Part shown: in pieces, positions 50,846-56,735 of the stretch
How positions within the stretch are numbered: the first letter of the stretch is position 1
Layout of the letters: each line of letters opens with the position of its first letter
DNA from: JADJPL01 sp964607915
GTDB taxonomy: Bacteria; Bacteroidota; Bacteroidia; Chitinophagales; Saprospiraceae
Direction: 5' to 3'
Assembly (NCBI GenBank): GCA_964607915.1
Contig: CAZSMU010000006.1
Span: 1-56,735, forward strand
Length of the DNA stretch: 56,735 bases
Made by a program: the position numbers and the translations under genes
The notes under the pieces: model-generated
Databases searched by the model: none
The model's input: the letters and a program-made list of their open reading frames with translations, nothing else
Told to the model about the DNA's origin: nothing

Positions 50846-51793
50846 ATGTTTAACCGAATCTTCAAATTTAGCGCACTGACCGCTATCGGCGCGATGGTAT
50901 TCCTTGCCGCCTGCCAGCAAGACGATGGCCTCCTCATTGAGGATTTTACGGGGAATGACCAGATGCTTTTCCGCGGCTGCGACCCTGGTCAGCGTGGTCC
51001 TGGTGGCCCCGGCGGCCCTGGCGACCACAGGGGAGGCCCGATTGGCGAGCGTTGCTTCGACCTGGTGTTTCCGGTAACCCTTCAATACCCCGACGAGACG
51101 ACTAAGGCCGTGGCTACCAAGGAAGAATACACTGCGGCCATTGCCGCCTGGGTAAAAGCGAATCCACGCGGCAAAAACATGCCCAAAATCGCGTTCCCTT
51201 ACGAAATCATGTTGAAAGACGGAACCGTTCTGACGATTGAAACCATCGAAGAACTCAAAGATGTACTCGATGATTGCCGCCCGAACAGCCGCCCGGAAGT
51301 AAATCCCTGCTACAGCATCGCATTCCCCGTTACGGTTAAGTTTCCCGACAGCACGACGGCAAAAGCCGGTAGTGCCGCGGAAATGGCCCAACTGATCCAG
51401 ACATGGCGCACCAAAAATCCGAATTCGGAAGGTCGCCCGAGCATCGTATTCCCCTACAGCGTAACCTTGGCAGATGGCTCCACGGTGACCATCAACAACA
51501 TGGATGACATCCGCGAACTCAATCACTCCTGCCGCGAGAACCGCCCGAACAACCACGATTGCTTCTCCATCGTCTATCCGGTGACCGTAGTATTCCCCGA
51601 CAGTACTGAAAAACAGGTAGCCGACCGCGCGGCATTCCTGGATGCCGTCCGTGCATGGCGCACCGCCAACCCGAGCGTTAAAGGCCGCCCGACGCTGAAG
51701 TTCCCGTTCTCGGTGAAGCTTGAGGACGGCACGACGAAGGTGGTCAACAACAAAGACGAACTGCGCGCCGTGGCTGCAACCTGCAAAGGGTAA
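50846..51793 (+). CDS. Lipoprotein with three Cys-bounded 75-residue repeats and a collagen-like stretch
   Basis: A 315-residue lipoprotein: signal and lipobox FLAAC with Cys23, a short Gly-Pro-rich stretch GPGGPGGPGD (51-60), then three related units at 70-144, 155-229 and 239-313. Each unit is exactly 75 residues and begins and ends with Cys; shared elements are CxxxxxPVTxxxPD, a W.K/T.NP segment, PxxxFPxxxxLxDGxxxxI/V and a C-terminal acidic helix. The beginning and end Cys may pair within a unit. I know no function for this family. It diverges from the sigma operon; the ATG at 50846 is preferred over 50771 because it starts a clean signal peptide. Confidence 0.85.
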   Translation: MFNRIFKFSALTAIGAMVFLAACQQDDGLLIEDFTGNDQMLFRGCDPGQRGPGGPGGPGDHRGGPIGERCFDLVFPVTLQYPDETTKAVATKEEYTAAIAAWVKANPRGKNMPKIAFPYEIMLKDGTVLTIETIEELKDVLDDCRPNSRPEVNPCYSIAFPVTVKFPDSTTAKAGSAAEMAQLIQTWRTKNPNSEGRPSIVFPYSVTLADGSTVTINNMDDIRELNHSCRENRPNNHDCFSIVYPVTVVFPDSTEKQVADRAAFLDAVRAWRTANPSVKGRPTLKFPFSVKLEDGTTKVVNNKDELRAVAATCKG

Positions 51794-51836
51794 GCCCCAT
51801 AACAAGAGATTACCAAAGGCCTGCTTAGATTGAGAT

Positions 51837-51875
51837 AGCCCTGTCCTGCTTCCTGTGGGACGGGGCTTTTCTTTT
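51837..51875 (+). terminator. Rho-independent terminator after the triple-repeat lipoprotein
   Basis: AGCCCTGTCC pairs with GGACGGGGCT (one mismatch) around TGCTTCCTGTG, followed by TTTTCTTTT. It lies 43 bp after the stop. Confidence 0.75.
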
Positions 51876-51948
51876 GCCCGACTGAACGGTTGACAAAGAT
51901 CATTGGCTATCCTGCCAAATGGCATCGGCAAATGGAGGTTTCTGCCCC

Positions 51949-51956
51949 TACTTTCG
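51949..51956 (+). promoter_or_regulatory. Possible -7 box for PPDK
   Basis: TACTTTCG is one base from TAnnTTTG and lies 18 bp before the PPDK ATG. The upstream box at 19 bp is not recognisable, so the call is weak. Confidence 0.3.
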
Positions 51957-51974
51957 CATAAAATTCTGTTTGTC

Positions 51975-54728
51975 ATGGGAAAATCAAATCCAACCACCAA
52001 ATTCGTATATTCTTTCGGCGGAGGAAAAGCCGACGGCGATGAATCTATGAAAAACCTTTTGGGCGGCAAAGGCGCCAACCTGGCGGAAATGGCAGGCCAC
52101 CCTGAACTCCAGTTGCCGGTACCACCGGGGTTCACGCTTACGACCTCTGTATGTACGTATTACTACGACCACGGCCGCAGCTATCCGTTTGAACTGGATC
52201 AAGAAGTCCAGGAGGCTCTGACGCAAATGGAATCCCTGACCGGTAAAAAATTTGGTGACCCTCAAAATCCGCTGCTGGTATCGGTGCGTTCGGGCGCCCG
52301 TCGTTCGATGCCGGGCATGATGGAAACGGTGCTCAACATAGGTCTGACGGAGTCGACGCTGGAAGGGCTCATCCAACAAACGAACAACCCGCGCTTCGTA
52401 TATGATGCTTATCGGCGCCTTATTATGATGTATGCCGACGTCGTTATGGAAAAAGCCGGAGGCATAGAACCCAAAAACGGAAAAGGCATCCGCAAGGTAC
52501 TGGATGAAAAATTGGAAAAAGTGAAGCACGAAAAAGGCTATCACTTTGACACAGAATTAACGGTAGAGGAACTCAAGGCCCTTGTTGCCGATTTCAAATA
52601 CACGATAAAGAAAAATTTGGGCAGCGAATTTCCGGAAGACCCTATGGCCCAGCTCTGGGGTAGCATCAGCGCCGTATTCGCTTCCTGGAACGGGAAACGA
52701 GCTATCGAGTACCGCCGTATCGAACGCATCCCCGACGAGTGGGGTACAGCGGTGAACGTACAGGCCATGGTGTTTGGCAATATGGGCGATGATAGTGCCA
52801 CAGGTGTGGCGTTTACGCGAAACCCGGGCACTGGGGAGAACGAATTTTATGGCGAATTTCTGGTCAATGCTCAAGGGGAAGACGTAGTGGCGGGTATCCG
52901 AACCCCCGCGCCGGTCAACGAATATTCCAAAAATGACCAAAGCCGCCATCTGCCTTCTCTAGAGCAGTTGATGCCCGAATTGTACAAAGAACTCCACGGG
53001 TATCAGAAGCGCCTGGAACTGCATTACAAAGATATGCAGGATATTGAGTTCACTATTGAAAAGGGGAAGCTCTACATGCTGCAATGTCGCGTAGGCAAGC
53101 GCAATGGCATAGCAGCCGTTCGCATGGCTACAGAAATGTATGAAGAGCACCTGATTGACGCCGATACGGCGATTATGCGCGTAGCGCCCAACCAATTGGT
53201 AGAGCTGCTGCTCCCCATGATTGATTCGCGCGAGGAACAGGTTCATCCAGCTATTGCCAAAGGCTTACCGGCAGGCCCGGGCGGCGCTAAAGGCCGGGTA
53301 GTATTCAGCTCTGAAGATGCTGTCGAATGGGCTGCCCGCGGCGAAAAGGTAATTCTGGTACGCGAAGAAACCTCCCCGGAAGACGTAGATGGCATGCACA
53401 AAGCTCAGGCTATTCTCACTACGAAAGGGGGGATGACTTCCCACGCAGCTCTCGTGGCTCGCGGCTGGGGCAAGTGCTGTATTGTAGGGTGCAACGACAT
53501 CCAACTCGCCGAAGACCACAAGTCTTTCCATACAAAAGATGGAAGGGTAATCCACGAAGGGGAATGGATTTCACTCAACGGTACAAAAGGCCTGGTTTAT
53601 CAGGGCGATCTCAAACTCAGCAGCGTGGATTTGAATGAAAACAAGGCCTACGGCAAACTCATGGAACTGGTGGACAAAACCAAAAAGCTCCATGTGCGCG
53701 CCAACGCCGATACGCCCAAAGATGCTGCTCAGGCGCTCAAGTTTGGGGCCGAGGGCATTGGCTTATTCCGCACAGAGCACATGTTCTACGGAGAAGGCAG
53801 CGACGACCCGCTCTTCCTGCTGCGCAAGATGATCGTCAGCCAGACGGAGGAAGAGCGTCGCATCGCGTTGAACGAACTATACACGTTTATCAAAAAGGAT
53901 ATCAAAGTTACCCTGGACACCATGGATGGCTATCCCGTGACGATACGCCTGCTCGACCCGCCGCTTCACGAGTTTGTGCCCCACGATAAGGAAAAGCTGC
54001 AGCAATTGGCAAAGGAACTGGGGGTGCGCATGTCTGTCCTGAAACGTCGGATCCTCGATTTGCATGAAAACAACCCCATGCTCGGGCACCGTGGGGTACG
54101 CCTCGGCGTGAGCTATCCGGAAGTCACGGAAACCCAGGTACGCGCTATCTTGAGCGCTGCCGCTGAGCTGGTGAAGCAGGGCAAAAAACCGTTCCCGGAA
54201 ATCATGATTCCGGTAACGTGCACGGTCAATGAGTTGAAACACCAGAAAGTATTGGTGGACAAGGTATATGAGGCAGTGAAAACCGAATTTGGCCTCAAGG
54301 AAATCCCGTTCCTATACGGCACGATGATCGAAATACCGCGCGCCGCCCTGAAGGCGGGCCAGATGGCCGAAATAGCAGAATTTTTCAGCTTTGGTACGAA
54401 CGACCTTACGCAGATGAGCTTTGGCTTCAGCCGCGATGATATCGGTGGCTTTCTGCCTGCCTATCTCGACCAGAAGTTGCTGGCAGACGATCCCTTCCAA
54501 ACGATAGATCAGGAAGGGGTCGGGGAATTGATTCGCATCGGTATCGAACGCGGTCGTCAGACCCGTCCTAACCTGGAGGTGGGGATTTGTGGAGAACACG
54601 GCGGCGACCCGGAGAGTGTGAAATTCTGCCACCGCAACGGGATGAATTACGTGAGCTGTTCTCCGTTCCGCGTCCCGATTGCCCGCTTAGCGGCAGCACA
54701 GGCCGTGGTAGAAGGGAAAAGCCGCTAG
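51975..54728 (+). CDS. ppdK: Pyruvate, phosphate dikinase
   Basis: A 917-residue enzyme that converts pyruvate, ATP and phosphate to PEP, AMP and diphosphate, reversibly. The N-terminal ATP-grasp domain (about 1-350, GGKGANLAEM at the start), the phosphohistidine domain with His490 in TKGGMTSHAAL, and the PEP/pyruvate TIM barrel with Cys872 in VGICGEHGGDP are all present. Translation starts at ATG 51975, where the family N-terminus begins; a TTG at 51903 is rejected. Probable use: gluconeogenesis or PPi-linked glycolysis together with gpmI. Confidence 0.97.
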   Translation: MGKSNPTTKFVYSFGGGKADGDESMKNLLGGKGANLAEMAGHPELQLPVPPGFTLTTSVCTYYYDHGRSYPFELDQEVQEALTQMESLTGKKFGDPQNPLLVSVRSGARRSMPGMMETVLNIGLTESTLEGLIQQTNNPRFVYDAYRRLIMMYADVVMEKAGGIEPKNGKGIRKVLDEKLEKVKHEKGYHFDTELTVEELKALVADFKYTIKKNLGSEFPEDPMAQLWGSISAVFASWNGKRAIEYRRIERIPDEWGTAVNVQAMVFGNMGDDSATGVAFTRNPGTGENEFYGEFLVNAQGEDVVAGIRTPAPVNEYSKNDQSRHLPSLEQLMPELYKELHGYQKRLELHYKDMQDIEFTIEKGKLYMLQCRVGKRNGIAAVRMATEMYEEHLIDADTAIMRVAPNQLVELLLPMIDSREEQVHPAIAKGLPAGPGGAKGRVVFSSEDAVEWAARGEKVILVREETSPEDVDGMHKAQAILTTKGGMTSHAALVARGWGKCCIVGCNDIQLAEDHKSFHTKDGRVIHEGEWISLNGTKGLVYQGDLKLSSVDLNENKAYGKLMELVDKTKKLHVRANADTPKDAAQALKFGAEGIGLFRTEHMFYGEGSDDPLFLLRKMIVSQTEEERRIALNELYTFIKKDIKVTLDTMDGYPVTIRLLDPPLHEFVPHDKEKLQQLAKELGVRMSVLKRRILDLHENNPMLGHRGVRLGVSYPEVTETQVRAILSAAAELVKQGKKPFPEIMIPVTCTVNELKHQKVLVDKVYEAVKTEFGLKEIPFLYGTMIEIPRAALKAGQMAEIAEFFSFGTNDLTQMSFGFSRDDIGGFLPAYLDQKLLADDPFQTIDQEGVGELIRIGIERGRQTRPNLEVGICGEHGGDPESVKFCHRNGMNYVSCSPFRVPIARLAAAQAVVEGKSR

Positions 54729-54753
54729 CGGATAAAAAAACCTATTTGTATGT

Positions 54754-54790
54754 AAAAGGGATGGGCTGCGTAGGTGGCCCATCCTTTTTT
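54754..54790. terminator. Bidirectional terminator between PPDK and the dehydrogenase
   Basis: GGATGGGC (54759-54766) pairs with GCCCATCC (54777-54784) around a 10-nt loop, flanked by AAAA on the left and TTTTTT on the right. It can end both convergent transcripts; it reaches the stop codon of the minus-strand gene. Confidence 0.85.
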
Positions 54791-55721
54791 AGTATCCTTT
54801 TTGGCGTTCAACAGGATAGAGCAAGGGCAGGCCAGCCTGCATCCGTCGGTAGTTTTCTACAATCGTCTCGAGTGCTTCGTCTGCATTGGTCACGCTGGAA
54901 CTGTGCGGGGTAATTACTATGCCGGGATGTGTCCAGAATGGATGCCCCGTCGGGAGAGGTTCTTCCCGGAAGACGTCCAGGTAGGCACCGGCAAGTAATC
55001 CTTCCTGTAGGGCAGGCAGCAAATCTTCTTCTACCAAATGCCCACCTCTCGCTGCATTGATGAGATAGCTGCCTTTTGGCAGTTGCCGGAAGAGGGTATA
55101 GTTGAGTACGCCTTCTGTCTGTGGGGTGAGGGGGAGGAGGCATACGAGTACGTTTACATCGCGTACGAAATCGTGCAGGGGGGTATTCCGGGCATCAAAA
55201 CAGGGTACGTTGGGTATTTCCCTGGGCGATTGGCTGTAGCCTTTTACATAGAAGCCCATATCGGCCAGAAGGCGCGCCGAGGCAGAACCCAAAACGCCCA
55301 TGCCCAGGATACCAATACGGAGCGGCAGCTCTACCGGATCCGGCTGTTGCCATTGTTGCTGTATTTGCGCTTCCCGGTAAAAGTCCATACGCTTATGGAT
55401 AGACAGTGCGGCCATGCCCACATAGTTGCGCATAGAGACGGTCATGGCGTTTTGTACGATGCGGGCGATGGGGACACTGTCCGGGAGATCGCGGTCGTTG
55501 AGCAGATGTTCTACCCCGGCCCCGAAAGACTGGATACACTTCAGGTTGGGGAACTGGCGGAGGCTGCCGCTGGGGTGTTTCCAGACCAGAGCCATTTCGA
55601 CCTGCTCGGGATAGGGTATATCCGGATAAATCCAGATATCGGGATTTCCGGGCAACCGTTTCTGTAAATTTGCCTGTAGGGTGCGTACGTCGCGGTCTGC
55701 TATCAGGATTGCTAAAGCCAT
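54789..55721 (-). CDS. D-2-hydroxyacid dehydrogenase (GhrA-like)
   Basis: A 310-residue NAD(P)-dependent dehydrogenase, likely reducing glyoxylate or hydroxypyruvate. The Rossmann motif is GILGMGVLGS near 137-146; the catalytic Arg is in INAARGGHLVEEDL near 222, the Glu in FREEPLP near 252 and the His in ITPHSSS near 271. The short substrate domain and the PHSSS ending resemble GhrA more than SerA. A lytic transglycosylase gene lies 11 bp upstream on the same strand. Glyoxylate use would fit the aminotransferase at 36309 (inference). Confidence 0.93.
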   Translation of the reverse strand: MALAILIADRDVRTLQANLQKRLPGNPDIWIYPDIPYPEQVEMALVWKHPSGSLRQFPNLKCIQSFGAGVEHLLNDRDLPDSVPIARIVQNAMTVSMRNYVGMAALSIHKRMDFYREAQIQQQWQQPDPVELPLRIGILGMGVLGSASARLLADMGFYVKGYSQSPREIPNVPCFDARNTPLHDFVRDVNVLVCLLPLTPQTEGVLNYTLFRQLPKGSYLINAARGGHLVEEDLLPALQEGLLAGAYLDVFREEPLPTGHPFWTHPGIVITPHSSSVTNADEALETIVENYRRMQAGLPLLYPVERQKGY

Positions 55722-55732
55722 ACCCGTATTTT

Positions 55733-56713
55733 CTATAGTGCGGCCAGTCTGTTTTCTTCGCCCTGTTGCCTGAAATAGCGGTTGACCCCTTCCCTGGGTA
55801 GATAGAGGTTCCAGCCCAGTTTTTTATAGGGAAGTTTGTCCGAGGTTAGCGAAGGGTTCAGGGCGAAGATAGCTTCTGCGGGGATGCCGGTTTTCAGTGC
55901 CAGTTCGCTTATGGAAAGATTGCCTTTGAGGTGGAGCAGGCCGGGGGCTACTGCATGAGCCGACATTTGTGGTTCTGCTGCAGGGGCGTCTGATGGGGTG
56001 TGCAATGCGGCATAAACCGGGGCCTGTCCTCCCTGGGAAGGTTGCTGGTCATCGTAGGCAATTTGTGCTATGGCGATGAACCTGGAGATATAGCGCCTGG
56101 TCTGCCGGGGAAGATGGTTCTTGAGGTAGGCATAGTCGCGGCTGCCGGTCTGCCGGATGGCGCGCTTTACTTTTCCGGGGCCGCAATTGTACGCTGCGAG
56201 TACGAGCAACCAATTGTTGAATTCGCCTTGTAGCTCTGAAAGGAAAAGTGCGGCGGCCTGGGTGGACCGTTGTACGTTTTTTCGCTCGTCGGCCAAATCA
56301 TGGACGACAAGCCCATAGTGTCGTGCCGTTGAAGGCATGAACTGCCATAGTCCGACCGCTCCCCTTGGAGAGGTGGCTTCCGGGTCAAGGCCGGACTCTA
56401 CTATGGGGAGAACCTTCAGGATATCCGGTATCTGTGCATTTTTCAGATAGGGTTCGAATACGGGAAAGTACCACTCGGCACGCGAAAGGTAGCGTTCTAT
56501 TTCCCGTTTGCCGGCATGCTGATAGTGGGCTTTTAACCGTTTGGTTTCGGCATCTGTGGGAGCTGTTTTGAGCAGTTGCCGGCTAGCGTAATCCATAGAG
56601 GATAAGTCAGTACTTATTTTTTCGGGCACATTGGCTTTATTGCCTGCAAAAGACAGAGCGTTACAGGCAAGCAGGGAGGAGAGAAGCAACTTTTTGGCAA
56701 ACCGATTCCACAT
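55733..56713 (-). CDS. Lytic transglycosylase with SLT and LysM-like domains (MltD-type)
   Basis: A 326-residue exported muralytic enzyme that cuts peptidoglycan to 1,6-anhydro products. Signal peptide about 1-23. The SLT domain (about 85-215) has the catalytic Glu106 in IVESGLDPEATSPRGAVGLW, WQFMPSTARHYGL, and AYNCGPGKV. A linker rich in Pro and Ala follows, then a LysM-like domain (about 260-312) ending LPREG. It probably takes part in wall remodelling. The next upstream sequence, at the window edge, starts another palindromic element. Confidence 0.93.
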   Translation of the reverse strand: MWNRFAKKLLLSSLLACNALSFAGNKANVPEKISTDLSSMDYASRQLLKTAPTDAETKRLKAHYQHAGKREIERYLSRAEWYFPVFEPYLKNAQIPDILKVLPIVESGLDPEATSPRGAVGLWQFMPSTARHYGLVVHDLADERKNVQRSTQAAALFLSELQGEFNNWLLVLAAYNCGPGKVKRAIRQTGSRDYAYLKNHLPRQTRRYISRFIAIAQIAYDDQQPSQGGQAPVYAALHTPSDAPAAEPQMSAHAVAPGLLHLKGNLSISELALKTGIPAEAIFALNPSLTSDKLPYKKLGWNLYLPREGVNRYFRQQGEENRLAAL

Positions 56714-56725
56714 ACGCGTTTTCTT

Positions 56726-56735
56726 TGGACTTGTT
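56726..56735. repeat. Start of a palindromic element at the window edge
   Basis: Only TGGACTTGTT is seen before the window ends, but it equals the end sequence of the family, directly upstream of the lytic transglycosylase gene as in other copies. Confidence 0.4.

Noticed and set aside
50765..52135. Long minus-strand open frame (456 codons) opposite the triple-repeat lipoprotein
   Set aside because: It is antisense to a protein with a clean lipoprotein signal and repeated domains, crosses a terminator and the PPDK start, and has no recognisable motif; it is a shadow of the repeat-rich codon pattern.

Overview
The window looks like a chromosomal segment of a Bacteroidota bacterium, most likely of the Saprospiria/Lewinella type (inference). 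Grounds: a DUF2851 protein, a bacterial PcrB-type geranylgeranylglyceryl phosphate synthase, a TonB-dependent receptor with STN and carboxypeptidase-like N-terminal domains driven by a FecI/FecR pair, a tricorn-type protease, and several promoters of the Bacteroidota form (TTG or TTTG, about 19 bp, TAnnTTTG). No rRNA, tRNA, CRISPR array, phage or intact transposase gene was recognised. About 48 protein genes are supported.

Layout. 286-7103: housekeeping genes (gpmI, a lipoprotein, an M28 peptidase, hpt, an inositol-phosphatase-family gene, a MacB/FtsX-type permease). 7112-12610: a small polysaccharide locus (flippase, Wzz-like co-polymerase, Wzy/ligase-like protein, then on the other strand a WecA/TagO-like transferase coupled to a fluoride channel). 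13369-16783: uppS and bamA. 16823-18538: rsgA and the PcrB-like gene. 18621-25162: a group 1 [NiFe] uptake hydrogenase locus with hypC, hypB, hypA and a HupE-like mini-gene on the minus strand, and small subunit, large subunit, cytochrome b and maturation protease on the plus strand. 25195-27792: two half-size YeeE/YedE sulfur transporters and a type II sulfide:quinone oxidoreductase. 27806-41329: RluA-type pseudouridine synthase, a class A beta-lactamase-like protein, DUF2851, a MurU-like nucleotidyltransferase, lpxK, an acyltransferase, a GT2, an ECF sigma factor, an aminotransferase, a left-handed beta-helix protein, a Pit/PhoU fusion transporter and pgeF. 41524-45953: tricorn protease and a serine hydrolase. 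45950-51793: a FecI/FecR/TonB-receptor operon with an inserted metallopeptidase-like lipoprotein, next to a lipoprotein made of three Cys-bounded 75-residue repeats. 51975-56713: PPDK, a hydroxyacid dehydrogenase and a lytic transglycosylase.

How it works together. The hydrogenase small subunit has both supernumerary proximal-cluster cysteines known from oxygen-tolerant enzymes, so the locus probably feeds H2 electrons through cytochrome b into the quinone pool; the adjacent SQR would feed sulfide electrons into the same pool while the YeeE/YedE pair moves a reduced sulfur compound. hypD, hypE and hypF are not here and must lie elsewhere. uppS, the WecA-like transferase, the flippase and the Wzz/Wzy-like proteins form an undecaprenyl-linked glycan route; lpxK, bamA and the acyltransferase serve the outer membrane.

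The most striking unexplained structure is a dispersed family of palindromic intergenic elements, about 66-83 bp (short) or 138-166 bp (long), with inverted ends close to TAGACTTGTTGCGAGGGG. I count at least 15 complete, half or degenerate copies; they cluster in the hydrogenase-sulfur region, where their ends supply the stop codons of several genes.
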